This document shows positions 44,217 to 53,925 of a DNA stretch of 64,000 nucleotides, piece after piece (the first letter of the stretch is position 1; every line of letters starts with the position of its first letter). The notes under the pieces were generated by a model. It was not told the DNA's origin. It saw only the letters and a program-made list of their open reading frames with translations, and made no database searches. This DNA is from Cryomorpha ignava (GTDB taxonomy: Bacteria; Bacteroidota; Bacteroidia; Flavobacteriales_D; Cryomorphaceae): NCBI RefSeq assembly GCF_010686655.1, contig NZ_JAAGVY010000009.1, positions 62,001 through 126,000 of the forward strand, in the 5' to 3' direction. The translations under genes were made by a program, and so were the position numbers.

Positions 44217-47200
44217 TTAGTTTTGCTGTTTTTCTTTCATTTCAGCATGTATCTTCTCCCACTTCTTATGCTCCGTCATATAGTAAATCAATGGAACCAC
44301 AATAAGCGTTAGCATCGTAGAAACAATTGCACCTGCTACCAGCGATATAGCCAGACCCTGGAAAATAGGATCGAACAAAATGATAGAAGCTCCAATTACA
44401 ACCGCTCCCGTGGTTAGCAAAATTGGCGTGGTGCGGACTGCGCCGGCATCAATAATGGCCTGTTTCATAGGTGTACCCTCTTTAAGTCTTATCTCAATAA
44501 AGTCAATCAGCAGCACCGAGTTTCGAACCATGACCCCAGCAAGGGCAATCATTCCTATAAACGAAGTGGCGGTAAAGAAAGCACCCAAAATCCAGTGTCC
44601 CAATACAATACCCACCAACGAAAGCGGAATAGCAACCATCATAACCAATGGGGTTTTGAAATTCTGAAACCAACCGACAATCAACATATAGATCACGATA
44701 ATTACGATCAAAAATGCCGCTCCCAAATCGCGGAATACTTCCAGTGTAATTTGCCATTCACCATCCCATTTCACGGTATAGTTTTGCTCATCTTCGGGCT
44801 GACCCAGATAGAGCTCATTCAAAGAATATCCCTTTGGAAGATCAATATTTTTCAATTTTTCTTCCATTCCCAATATGGCATAAACCGGACTTTCCAATCC
44901 GCCGGCCATATCAGCCATGACATAAACAACCCTTTTTTGATCCTTTCGGTAAATCGATGGCTCAAGTGTATTCTCCTGAACCCGAACCAGATTGCCTATT
45001 GGAACCATATTTCCACCGCTACCTTTCACCTTCAAATTCTGAATATCCTGCAAGCTGCTTTTATCCCGATCATCAAGTGCAAGCACAATACCAACTGGAT
45101 CGCTCGAATTTTCGTCATACAAGTTCGAAACCGTATGCTCGCCAAGTACATAGGTAATATTTCCAACTACCTGTGCAGGAGCTACGCCATTGAGCATGGC
45201 TTTTTCATTATCAACCACTAACTTATATTCAGTTTGTGGAGATTCCACGCGCCAGTCAATATCAACTACGGATTCTGTATTTTTCAAAATATCAATAACG
45301 CTGTTGGCTACTTCAATTTGTCCATCATAGTCAGGGCCATAAATCTCAGCCACCAATGTTGAAAGTACTGGCGGTCCTGGCGGAACTTCTACAATTTTGA
45401 CATTTGCCCCATATTTGGCTGCGATTTTTTGAACTTCAGGGCGTACCCTTTTGGCTATGTCGTGACTCTGGTCAGACCGATCGGCTTTGTGCAATAGGTT
45501 AACCTGAATATCAGCCACACTGCTTGAAGAACGCAGATCGTAATGCCTTACCAATCCATTAAAAGTAATTGGCGCCGAAGTACCCACATAATTCTGGTAA
45601 TTAACCACTTCAGGTACAGTCGATAAATACTGTGCAATTTCCTTTGTTACCGCAGCAGTTCGCTCCAAAGTTGTTCCTTCAGGCATATCAATTATCACCT
45701 GAAATTCATTCTTATTGTCAAAAGGCAACATTTTTACAGCCACCGATTTGGTGAAAAACATTCCTACCGATCCCAACAACAACAGAACCGTAACCGCCAG
45801 CACGATACTTCGCTTTTTGGAACTATCCAGCATAGGCTTCTCGATTCTTTTATAAACCTTGTAAATCCAGCCGGTTTCAATGCCTTTTACCTCTTTATGT
45901 TCCTGATCTTCTTTTTCGCGAAGCAAATGGTATCCAAGATATGGCGTAACCGTCAAAGCGATAAATAAAGACAAAATCATAGCGATTGATGCGCCAATAG
46001 GCATCGGGCTCATGTATGGCCCCATCATTCCCGACACAAATGCCATTGGCAAAATAGCCGCAATAACTGTAAGAGTGGCAAGTATGGTTGGGTTTCCAAC
46101 TTCATTAATCGCATAAATGGCGGCTTGCTTAAACGGCAGGCGTCTCATCTTGAAATGCCGGTGCATATTTTCAGCAATAATTATACTGTCATCAACCACA
46201 ATTCCTACAACAAAAACCAATGCAAATAGCGTAATCCGATTGAGCGTATAGCCCAACATATAATAGCTAAACAGCGTAAGTGCAAATGTGAGTGGAACCG
46301 AGAAAAACACGACCAATCCACCGCGCCATCCCATGGCAAACATTACCAAAATGGTAACAGCCAAAATGGCGACACCCAAGTGCAATAAAAGCTCACTAAC
46401 CTTGTGCGAAGCCGTCTCTCCGTAGTTACGACTCACTTCCACGTGCATGTCATCCGGTACGAGCGTACGTGACAACCCACTCACTTTATCCAATATTTTT
46501 TCAGAAATTTTCATGGCATCGGCACCCTTCACTTTAGCCACCGAAATGGTTACTGCCGGATAATCCGAAGGCGCTTCTTCAAAGGCTGCCTGGCCTTGAC
46601 CATATCCAAAAGAAACGTAACTCGCAGGCACTTCCGGCCCATCTTCTACACGCGCTATTTGGTTTAAGTAAACCGGCATATTTTGGTTCACACCTACCAC
46701 CAGGTTTTCCACATCTTCGGCCGAGCTTAAAAACTCACCAGTGGTTACCAAAAACTCTTCATCGCCACTCACAAAACTCCCAGATTGCGAACTGTAATTA
46801 TTGGCCTTTATCATCTCAATAATTCCCAGAGCATCTACCCCACTTTCGGCCATTTTATCCTTATCCAGAACAATTCTCAGCTGTCGGTTTCGTCCGCCAA
46901 TGATTTTCGTAATCGACACATTATCAACTTTTTTAATCTCATTAACCAGCTCTTCCGCCACTTCACGAATCTCAAAATCGTCGTATCTTTCACTCCAAAG
47001 CGTAAGTCCCAGCATGGGCACATCATCAATAGAACGCGTTTTTACAACAGGCTCAAAAACACCTTCGGGAAACATATCCCTGTGCTTCATCAATTCGTCG
47101 TAAAGCTTTACATAAGAGCGTTCTGTGTCTTCGCCAACATAAAACTGGACAATGATCATCCCCATTCCATTCATCGCCGTACTGTGCAAATGCTCCACCC

Positions 47201-47441
47201 CTTTTATATTGGCAAGCACCTTCTCTAACGGAGCAATGATGCGGCTTTCCACTTCTTTCGGACTGGCGCCGGGATATCCCACCATCACATCGGCCATTGG
47301 CACCACAATCTGCGGTTCTTCCTCACGGGGTATGAGCGTTGAGCTATAAGCCCCTATAATCATCAACCCAATAATCAGCAAAATAGTAAGCTTTGAATTG
47401 ATAAAGAGATTGGCAATTTTACCGGATATTCCTTCTTGCAT
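44217..47441 (-). CDS. RND efflux pump, inner-membrane permease
   Basis: 1074 aa with typical AcrB/CusA topology: a first helix (about 16-33), a large periplasmic loop, helices 2-6, a second loop and the C-terminal helix set. The proton-relay helix reads VVGIVVDDSIIIAENMHRH, the VDD form of multidrug-type pumps rather than the VDG of CzcA-type metal pumps. It would work with the adaptor and TolC-like genes upstream. Substrate cannot be read from the sequence. The gap to the adaptor gene holds a GC-rich repeat. Confidence 0.95.
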   Translation of the reverse strand: MQEGISGKIANLFINSKLTILLIIGLMIIGAYSSTLIPREEEPQIVVPMADVMVGYPGASPKEVESRIIAPLEKVLANIKGVEHLHSTAMNGMGMIIVQFYVGEDTERSYVKLYDELMKHRDMFPEGVFEPVVKTRSIDDVPMLGLTLWSERYDDFEIREVAEELVNEIKKVDNVSITKIIGGRNRQLRIVLDKDKMAESGVDALGIIEMIKANNYSSQSGSFVSGDEEFLVTTGEFLSSAEDVENLVVGVNQNMPVYLNQIARVEDGPEVPASYVSFGYGQGQAAFEEAPSDYPAVTISVAKVKGADAMKISEKILDKVSGLSRTLVPDDMHVEVSRNYGETASHKVSELLLHLGVAILAVTILVMFAMGWRGGLVVFFSVPLTFALTLFSYYMLGYTLNRITLFALVFVVGIVVDDSIIIAENMHRHFKMRRLPFKQAAIYAINEVGNPTILATLTVIAAILPMAFVSGMMGPYMSPMPIGASIAMILSLFIALTVTPYLGYHLLREKEDQEHKEVKGIETGWIYKVYKRIEKPMLDSSKKRSIVLAVTVLLLLGSVGMFFTKSVAVKMLPFDNKNEFQVIIDMPEGTTLERTAAVTKEIAQYLSTVPEVVNYQNYVGTSAPITFNGLVRHYDLRSSSSVADIQVNLLHKADRSDQSHDIAKRVRPEVQKIAAKYGANVKIVEVPPGPPVLSTLVAEIYGPDYDGQIEVANSVIDILKNTESVVDIDWRVESPQTEYKLVVDNEKAMLNGVAPAQVVGNITYVLGEHTVSNLYDENSSDPVGIVLALDDRDKSSLQDIQNLKVKGSGGNMVPIGNLVRVQENTLEPSIYRKDQKRVVYVMADMAGGLESPVYAILGMEEKLKNIDLPKGYSLNELYLGQPEDEQNYTVKWDGEWQITLEVFRDLGAAFLIVIIVIYMLIVGWFQNFKTPLVMMVAIPLSLVGIVLGHWILGAFFTATSFIGMIALAGVMVRNSVLLIDFIEIRLKEGTPMKQAIIDAGAVRTTPILLTTGAVVIGASIILFDPIFQGLAISLVAGAIVSTMLTLIVVPLIYYMTEHKKWEKIHAEMKEKQQN

Positions 47442-47444
47442 GGT

Positions 47445-47590
47445 ATTTTTTTTCTTTGGGCGTGCCCCTACGGGTCGGGCTTTCCGCTACTATCTTTTTT
47501 GCCGATCCGTGCGGACTCCCGTTGGTCGAAGGCAAAAAAGGATAACCGCTTCTATCCCTCACGCGCGTGTTGTCTATCTAAGTTTATTCA
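47445..47590. repeat. GC-rich Bacteroidota-type repeat between adaptor and pump genes
   Basis: The spacer contains GGGCGTGCCCCTACGGGTCG then GGGCTTTCCGCTA, a strongly GC-rich module that recurs between genes in many Bacteroidota, and CGCGCGTG near 47562. It interrupts an otherwise tightly packed operon. Confidence 0.55.
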
Positions 47591-47593
47591 GAA

Positions 47594-48673
47594 TTAAAAA
47601 GTAACTGGTACACCATTATACAAGCGTCCCTCTGCCGATATGATGAACGTTTCATCCGGTTTCAAACCCGAAAGCACTTCCACTTCATCACCGGTACTTC
47701 TACCTGTTCGCAGCCATCTCAAAATGGCCGCATTTTCGTTTCCTATTGTATAAACGCCGGTTAGCTGACCCTGATGTACAAGTGCTTCTTCGGGTATCCA
47801 TACACTTCTATTTGCATCTCCAGCATTGCTTCCACTTCCATGAATTTGCACATTGGCGTACATTCCAGCATATATTGAGCTATCAGGTGCTTCCATATCT
47901 ATCTTCACCACGTACTGTCCTCCAGTATTCTTCGCCGAAAGGCTCACTTCACTCACTACTCCTTCTACTGTTAACCCAATAGATTTTAGCGAAACATCAG
48001 CTTTCATTCCCTCGTGAACATTTTGTATGTCCGCCTCAGAAATCATAGCTGCTACTTCCATTTTACCGGGTGCTTCAAGACCAATTAATGGCATACCAGG
48101 ATTGGCCATATCTCCTTCTTTTGCAAAAGTATTGGTCACCACACCGCTGAAAGGTGCGCGAATATTAGCGTAAGAAAATTGCGCATTCACTTCATTTTCC
48201 ATTTCCCTTGCTGCATCCAATCCGGCTTTTGCCATCTCATAGCGGGTGGTCATATCATCCAGCTCTTTTTGTGAGGCACTTTTTTTGGCAAATAAGGCTT
48301 GAAAGCGTTCATAGTCTTTCTCCGCATTTTTATAAGCCGCTTTTGCTTGTAATACGCCAGCTTCTACCTGTCCTTTTTTAGCCAGAAGATCTGTATTGGA
48401 AATGCTAATCAATAAATCGCCTTTCTTTACTTTTTGACCCGTTTTTACAGGAATATCTTGAATATACCCCATCATTCGGGTACTTATATTGGCGCTTTTT
48501 ATTGCTTCTATCTGACCACTGGCCGAAATGTAATGCGTTTTTTCACCTCCCGAAGCCTTTTGCACTTTTACAGCAACTGAAGGCAATTCTGTTGTATTTG
48601 TTTCTGCTTCTTGGGTGCAGCCTGCTATAAACAGAAAACTAAAACCCAGTATGCTTTTGTATAAATTCTTCAT
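47594..48673 (-). CDS. RND efflux periplasmic adaptor lipoprotein
   Basis: 359 aa. Lipoprotein signal (FLFIAGC, Cys19). Barrel-sandwich and lipoyl-like strands (YISASGQIEAIKSANIS, GYIQDIPVKTGQKVKKGDLL), a helical hairpin (about 115-160) and a C-terminal beta-barrel with ANIRAPFSGVVT. It bridges the pump and the outer-membrane channel. It begins 12 bp after the TolC-like gene. Confidence 0.93.
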   Translation of the reverse strand: MKNLYKSILGFSFLFIAGCTQEAETNTTELPSVAVKVQKASGGEKTHYISASGQIEAIKSANISTRMMGYIQDIPVKTGQKVKKGDLLISISNTDLLAKKGQVEAGVLQAKAAYKNAEKDYERFQALFAKKSASQKELDDMTTRYEMAKAGLDAAREMENEVNAQFSYANIRAPFSGVVTNTFAKEGDMANPGMPLIGLEAPGKMEVAAMISEADIQNVHEGMKADVSLKSIGLTVEGVVSEVSLSAKNTGGQYVVKIDMEAPDSSIYAGMYANVQIHGSGSNAGDANRSVWIPEEALVHQGQLTGVYTIGNENAAILRWLRTGRSTGDEVEVLSGLKPDETFIISAEGRLYNGVPVTF

Positions 48674-48685
48674 TTGGCTGAACGA

Positions 48686-49996
48686 TTATTGCGTTAAAAA
48701 TTCTAAGTATTTTTTGGTGTAATTAAATTCAAAAATTGATTGTAGGTATTCAAGTTCTTTTTTAAACATCTGTGTTTCGGACATCAACATATCCGTAGTT
48801 TTAACCAAACCTTCTTTAAAACGGTCGCTTCGTATGCGATAAGCTTCCTCGGACTGTTCGTAGGCCAAACGGCTATTAATTACCTTGTTAGATGCATCTT
48901 GAAGCTGGCGATTTGCCTGATTTAGCTCCATTTGACTCTGCATTTTATACTGTCTGGCTTCTGTTTGGGCTTTTTCATACTCAACTTTAGATTTTTGATA
49001 TTTTCCAATTGATTTGTACCCATCAAAAACAGACCACGACAAGCTGGCGCCAACCAGGTAACCGCTTGCAGAAAAGCCTACTGGGTCGCCATCATAAATT
49101 TGATAACTACCAAAAGCATTGAGTTGGGGCAGGAAACCCATTTTTTCTGATTGAAGCATTTTGCCGTAAGCCTCAGTAGATTTCCCCATCGCCAGAATAT
49201 CTTTCCGGAATTCAGGCACTTCTGATATGGTTTCCAAAGACCCCATTTCGGTATTCAAACCTTCTTCCGGCCGATATGTCTTACCCGCCATATCCTCATC
49301 TAAAAGAAAAGCCAGATAGTCTGAAGCGTTTTGCAAATTGCTCTCCGTGATTTGAAGCTGATTCTTCACTTCATTCACCCGAACTTCAACATCGAGCAAG
49401 TCCATTCTTTGTAAGAGACCTTGATCGAAATAGTCTTGCACAAACTTTAAATTGGCCTCGGCTGTAGTATTCGCTTCGCGAAGCACATCTACTGCTTTGT
49501 AGGCTATTTGCAATTGCATATAGGCCTTTTGCGATTCCAGATTGAGATATTCATTGGTGCGCTGGGACTTTAATTGGTAAGCATCCATTTTGCTTTTTGC
49601 AGCTTGTCTTTCAAATAGACCGTCAACATTAATAAGTGGTTGCTGCACCTCTATAAGCGTAGCGTAATTTTCAATTCTATCAGGATCGTTAAGCAAAGCC
49701 GGATTAAAATCGTTTTGAGTTAAAATTTCCTGGTTGAGCTTAGAACCAAAAGCCATCAGCGGATTCGTTGTCAAGATGGCCGTGTACGATGCACTGATAT
49801 TGGGCAAAAACAAGGCATTCGACTGGCGGTAATCCGCTTGAGCAGATTCAAAATCTTGCTGCGCCATGCGAATCTGAAGATTTGACTCCTGCACCCTGGC
49901 CATCACACTCGAATTTGAAATCGAAATCGTGTCCTGCGAAAAGAGACTTAAACCTGTAAAGAGAAATATCCCTATCAATACTGTTCGAACCATCAT
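48686..49996 (-). CDS. TolC-family outer-membrane channel
   Basis: 436 aa with a signal peptide (1-20) and two repeated long-helix segments typical of OEP proteins (VMARVQESNLQIRMAQQDFE; SASYTAILTTNPLMAF; DMLMSETQMFKKELEYLQSI). It is the first gene of the pump operon, which departs from the more common order ending in TolC. A -7 box and a palindrome lie about 75-115 bp upstream. Confidence 0.93.
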   Translation of the reverse strand: MMVRTVLIGIFLFTGLSLFSQDTISISNSSVMARVQESNLQIRMAQQDFESAQADYRQSNALFLPNISASYTAILTTNPLMAFGSKLNQEILTQNDFNPALLNDPDRIENYATLIEVQQPLINVDGLFERQAAKSKMDAYQLKSQRTNEYLNLESQKAYMQLQIAYKAVDVLREANTTAEANLKFVQDYFDQGLLQRMDLLDVEVRVNEVKNQLQITESNLQNASDYLAFLLDEDMAGKTYRPEEGLNTEMGSLETISEVPEFRKDILAMGKSTEAYGKMLQSEKMGFLPQLNAFGSYQIYDGDPVGFSASGYLVGASLSWSVFDGYKSIGKYQKSKVEYEKAQTEARQYKMQSQMELNQANRQLQDASNKVINSRLAYEQSEEAYRIRSDRFKEGLVKTTDMLMSETQMFKKELEYLQSIFEFNYTKKYLEFLTQ

Positions 49997-50067
49997 ATTA
50001 TCACAATAAATTTTGATAAAAGGGTATCTCCACTTTTTGGTAGAACCCTTCCTGTTGTTTGAAGGTG

Positions 50068-50111
50068 CAAAAGTAGAGTGAAGGGATGGTTTGTTTCGTA
50101 ACTCAGGTTAC
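50068..50111 (-). promoter_or_regulatory. Candidate promoter/operator of the efflux operon
   Basis: On the minus strand TACTTTTG (50075-50068) matches TAnnTTTG. Just upstream lies the inverted repeat GTAAC-TCAG-GTTAC (50098-50111), located where a repressor or activator could overlap the promoter. Confidence 0.4.
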
Positions 50112-50494
50112 TTACGACCCAAGACGTCCTGTCAAATTCAAAAAATCTAATGGATAAATTGCTATATCTAATGGATAAATTGCTATAAACAACTCATAAT
50201 GAACACTATATTTTTGATATTTTACAAATTGAAATAACTTGGTTCGTAATTGTAAACGAAAAGTCAATCGTCCAGTTCACTATTCGAGCTGAAGGAATTT
50301 TATATTAATAGTTCTACTCCTTTGAGACCTTTGCCTAGATCTAAGATGCTGATAAATCTTTGATTTCGTCAGTAATCTTTGCGTCCCATGCCTACGGCTT
50401 GATCTTCGATTTGCGGTTAGACTGCAAATTTCGTCTTCAAAATGCATAACCCAATATTGAAATATAGACTAAGTTTGCAACGCAATTCATTTAC
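50112..50494. other. Intergenic region with a perfect 21-bp tandem repeat
   Basis: Two exact, adjacent 21-bp copies (50145-50165 and 50166-50186, core TAATGGATAAATTGCTAT) lie in an otherwise AT-rich, gene-free spacer. A degenerate TTTGCG-type repeat is near 50325-50420. Confidence 0.7.
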
Positions 50495-51550
50495 ATGCGA
50501 AAACTTAAACATCTATTTTTCACCTTTTGCATAGTTACTCTTGCTGATACATGTGCAGCACAAGTGAGCGCAGCCATCTCAAGCGAAGCAAGCATTCCAA
50601 CCCCAGATACAATGAAAGTTGATAAGAAAGTAAACCTTGCCTGCGATATTGAAACCGGAGAATGCGGGCCGGAAGAACAATCAGGAATTGAAGAAATTAA
50701 TCTTCAAAAAGCAAACAAAGTGAAACTCATCTACTATACAGATCCAATTTGCTCGGCCTGCTGGGCTATTGAGCCAGAACTTAGAAAGTTTAAAATGTCT
50801 TATGGCGATTTTGTGGACATTGAATACCGAATGGGCGGCCTTCTGCCTGGATGGGATGGTTTTGCCGATAAGGCGAATGGAATAGGTAAACCCAGCGACG
50901 TAGCACACCATTGGGATGAAGTAGGCGAAATGAGCGGGATGAGTATAGACGGGGATGTGTGGATAAATAATCCACTTGATTCTTCTTTCCCATCTTCCAT
51001 CGCCTTCAAGGCCATGCAGAAACAAGGCGGAGCGATTTCTCTGACGTACTTAAGACGAATACGAGAGATGGTGTTTTTGGAAAATGTGAACATCGCAAAA
51101 GAAGAAAACCTTATTCAAGCTGCCGCTGATGTTGGTGCCGATGTCGATGAATTCACAGAAGACTTAAACGATCCAATAACCAAGCTGGCCTTCGAACAAG
51201 AAATGCGAGAATGTCGTGAAATGGGTGTCCGCGGATTTCCAACTTTTATATTTATTGGCAATGATGGGAAGGGTTATAAAATATCAGGCACATCGGGCTA
51301 TGAGAACTACGAGCTGGCTTTAGAAAAAGCTTATGGCAAAAAAGTTGAAGCCAAAACCATCACTTACAATGAGTTGCAATTGCTTGAAAAATATGATTTT
51401 TTAGCTTCCCAAGAAATTGCTGTTGCTTTGTCCCAAGATTTAAGTACAACGGAATCAAACTTGAAAAAGTTAGGTGAGAAAGGCTTGGTTAAAGAAGTTC
51501 CTCAAAAGTATGGTAGCTTTTGGCGGTTTGTTAAGGGGTGCAGTTATTAA
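50495..51550 (+). CDS. DsbA/FrnE-like thiol protein with C-terminal winged-helix-like segment
   Basis: 351 aa. The thioredoxin-fold active site is CSAC (86-89) after KVKLIYYTDPI. An inserted helical region has GGLLPGW and KPSDVAHHWDEVG, and GVRGFPTF has the cis-Pro. The C-terminal 60 residues (NELQLLEKYDFLASQEIAVA, then LSTTESNLKKLGEKGLVKEV) look like a winged helix-turn-helix. The first 40 residues resemble a signal peptide, but an internal ATG at 50612 (MKVDKKVNLACDIETGECG) gives a cytoplasmic protein closer to homologues. Location is therefore uncertain. Role: thiol-disulfide exchange, perhaps redox-linked control. Confidence 0.8.
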   Translation: MRKLKHLFFTFCIVTLADTCAAQVSAAISSEASIPTPDTMKVDKKVNLACDIETGECGPEEQSGIEEINLQKANKVKLIYYTDPICSACWAIEPELRKFKMSYGDFVDIEYRMGGLLPGWDGFADKANGIGKPSDVAHHWDEVGEMSGMSIDGDVWINNPLDSSFPSSIAFKAMQKQGGAISLTYLRRIREMVFLENVNIAKEENLIQAAADVGADVDEFTEDLNDPITKLAFEQEMRECREMGVRGFPTFIFIGNDGKGYKISGTSGYENYELALEKAYGKKVEAKTITYNELQLLEKYDFLASQEIAVALSQDLSTTESNLKKLGEKGLVKEVPQKYGSFWRFVKGCSY

Positions 51551-51599
51551 TAGACTTGCTATTTTAAATCTCAATGGTAATTTGGCTGACAAGTTATTT

Positions 51600-51650
51600 G
51601 TCAAGCTATAGCCTTACGATATTTACACGTTTGTCAGGTTATAGCCTGAC
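51600..51650. repeat. Paired palindromes, copy B
   Basis: GTCAAGCTATAGCCTTAC (51600-51617), 15 nt, GTCAGGTTATAGCCTGAC (51633-51650). The architecture is identical to copy A (39890-39940), including the CCTTAC/CCTGAC difference between the first and second unit, while the spacer sequence differs. Confidence 0.75.
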
Positions 51651-51814
51651 TATTTTTCTAATGCAAGGCATAATTACCAATAAACAGCAAAAAGAATGAT
51701 AAAACCGTAAAAAACTGTGACCAGTTAGAAAACTAAAACCTCCTTTGACAAGGCATTCACAGAACTAATATTTTAAACAACATAGATTTCTTTTTTACGG
51801 CAAGTCTCCCTTCA

Positions 51815-52804
51815 TCAACGAGAAACAATAAATCTCCCACTATTCACAGGAACATCATTTTCTTTCAACACATACATATACATCCCACTACTCCAGCGTT
51901 GAAGATCGATAGAGAGTTCATCTCCTCTATAGGGAATTTCCTTTACGAGCTGACCGGCCACGTTGAATATGCTCAAAACAGCCTGGGAAGTTGTGTTTTC
52001 CGGCTTATAAAATTGGAGCGTCTCTCCCGCCGGCTGCGGATATACCTTAAGCGGTGGAAGATTGTGCTCAGACAATCCACCTATACACTCAAAATAGCCA
52101 TAAGTCACATCATCAATTATCCAACCTGCATTTTGTGCAGAATTTGGGCCTGCAAGAAATGAAAATTTCACCCATATAGAATCTGGTGGAAAAGAGCGAA
52201 ATCCTCCCTCGGTCATCACAGGCGTAACCCAGCAAATATTCATACAGGTGTGTTGGTACTCCTCTAGCACTCCGGTAAACCCGTAAAGAGAATCGTTTCC
52301 ATCAAAATGCCAGTTATCAAAAAAATCTGATGAATAAAGAATCATACCATTCCCTTGTGTCAATGCCCATCCCCCTTCGTCGCTTGTGTAGTCAGACCAG
52401 AAATTTCCCTGATCGGCCGACACAGCAACATGCGCAAAGTCTACTCCCTCCTCCGCTTCAAGCTTGTGATAAAAACAAATTTTGCCGCTGTAATAAGGCT
52501 CATCGTATAGCGTATCTGTATTCGAAAATTTTAAAATAAATGAAGAACGTGTATCAGCTGCAAAAGGTTGAAGGGTATCGGTCATAATTGCATAAGGCTG
52601 GGAGTAGGCATCTCCAAAAAATTCTTTTTGAGGTAAGCCTATTTGCCAATCGCCTGTGGTAGAATCTGCGAGGAGCTGAACAACACTATCGGGATCATTA
52701 AAATCGACTATGTCATATTGCGAATTCTGTGCAAAAATATTCTGACTTATAGCCACTTGAAATAGTAAAAGTGCAAGAATGGGTAGAAATTTCGGTGATT
52801 TCAT
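51815..52804 (-). CDS. Secreted T9SS protein of unknown function
   Basis: 329 aa. A signal peptide (1-25) is followed by a beta-rich domain (about 30-245) resembling a MAM/jelly-roll fold (SGKICFYHKLEAEEGVDFAHV; GWIIDDVTYGYFEC). The C-terminal domain (LKVYPQPAGETLQF ... GRFIVSR) is a type A T9SS sorting signal with YPQP in place of the usual YPNP. No catalytic residues are recognised. It is transcribed towards the DsbA-like gene and lies downstream of the PorP/SprF gene. Confidence 0.8.
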   Translation of the reverse strand: MKSPKFLPILALLLFQVAISQNIFAQNSQYDIVDFNDPDSVVQLLADSTTGDWQIGLPQKEFFGDAYSQPYAIMTDTLQPFAADTRSSFILKFSNTDTLYDEPYYSGKICFYHKLEAEEGVDFAHVAVSADQGNFWSDYTSDEGGWALTQGNGMILYSSDFFDNWHFDGNDSLYGFTGVLEEYQHTCMNICWVTPVMTEGGFRSFPPDSIWVKFSFLAGPNSAQNAGWIIDDVTYGYFECIGGLSEHNLPPLKVYPQPAGETLQFYKPENTTSQAVLSIFNVAGQLVKEIPYRGDELSIDLQRWSSGMYMYVLKENDVPVNSGRFIVSR

Positions 52805-52926
52805 GTCAGTTGGTTTATGGTTAATTAGATACAGTATTTGGACGAAGAAGGATAAATATAGCTATTTCAACTATAAAATATCAATCTAAAACCCGCGATT
52901 CTTTATTTCCTATAAAACACTTTTTT

Positions 52927-53925
52927 CTAAAAACTAGCACAAGGAACAATCCTTCTCTTCGCCTTTTTCTGTTTCGAATAAAACTCCAAAATCAAGGAAA
53001 TTTCGTGGGCTCCACCCGAATAGCCAAACAATCTATTGATGCTAATTTCATAGCTGTACCCAAAAGAAAACCGCTTGGGAGCTTCGTAGCCAAGAAGAAA
53101 AATAACTGACTCATTATTCGGAATATCCGGTTTGTATCGTTTCGTGGGAAGGCCGCGGTACCACATTCCAAAATTGACATTGCGGAAGGTGTAATACGTC
53201 CCGAGATCTAATTGATTCCACTCGCCTTGCTCCTTGTAATTAAAGGCGATACGCAGCTTTTTCTCTCCGTACGACTCTTCAAAACTTTTAATAGGCACCA
53301 CTGTTCCACCATGCACAGAAAGCTTTCGCGGAATAACATCTATACCTCCCATAAGCGATTGATTGGGCTCATTGATGCGGTGAAGCGATACTCCCAGCCA
53401 GGCCTTGGTATTGTAGTAAAGAATTCCGGCAGAAAAATCGGCATAAGCTACTTGATTTAACATTCCCGGATTGGATGAACTGGCCGAGGTTTCATTGATA
53501 ATCTGATCGGCAAAGAGTAGATTGCTATTGTCAAAAGCGCGCTGCCCATAGCTTCCTTTTATTCCAAGTGAAATATTCGACTTTCGTGAAATGCGTAGAT
53601 GTTGAGCATAGTACACCGAAGCCATGGTATTGCTAAGATTATGCTCACCTGCAATATCTTTAAGAAACGAAACCCCTACTCCAGAATTCATATGCTTAAC
53701 ATAAAAATCGGTACTGGCGGCAAATGCGTTGTATTCATGCTTTAGGCCAGGCCATTGCTTTCGGTAATTTAAAACCACTCGCGTAGCCTGTTTTGTTCCC
53801 GAAAAAGCAGGATTCAAATAAAGCGGATTGCTATATGACTGGGAAAATTGAATATCCTGACCGTACAAACTACCAACACCAATAAAGGCGGCGAAAAACC
53901 AATACTTACGCAAGTTCAATCTCAT
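52927..53925 (-). CDS. PorP/SprF-family outer-membrane protein
   Basis: 332 aa. The signal region is followed by the family opening QDIQFSQSYSNPLYLNPAFSG (split, 24-44) and a series of amphipathic strands ending in a short basic tail. PorP/SprF proteins work with T9SS to attach CHU_C (type B) cargo. Its ATG overlaps the stop of the 1461-aa CHU_C gene by one base, the usual partner arrangement. Confidence 0.92.
   Translation of the reverse strand: MRLNLRKYWFFAAFIGVGSLYGQDIQFSQSYSNPLYLNPAFSGTKQATRVVLNYRKQWPGLKHEYNAFAASTDFYVKHMNSGVGVSFLKDIAGEHNLSNTMASVYYAQHLRISRKSNISLGIKGSYGQRAFDNSNLLFADQIINETSASSSNPGMLNQVAYADFSAGILYYNTKAWLGVSLHRINEPNQSLMGGIDVIPRKLSVHGGTVVPIKSFEESYGEKKLRIAFNYKEQGEWNQLDLGTYYTFRNVNFGMWYRGLPTKRYKPDIPNNESVIFLLGYEAPKRFSFGYSYEISINRLFGYSGGAHEISLILEFYSKQKKAKRRIVPCASF

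Noticed and set aside
44595-45221. 208-codon plus-strand frame
   Set aside because: Antisense to the RND pump gene.
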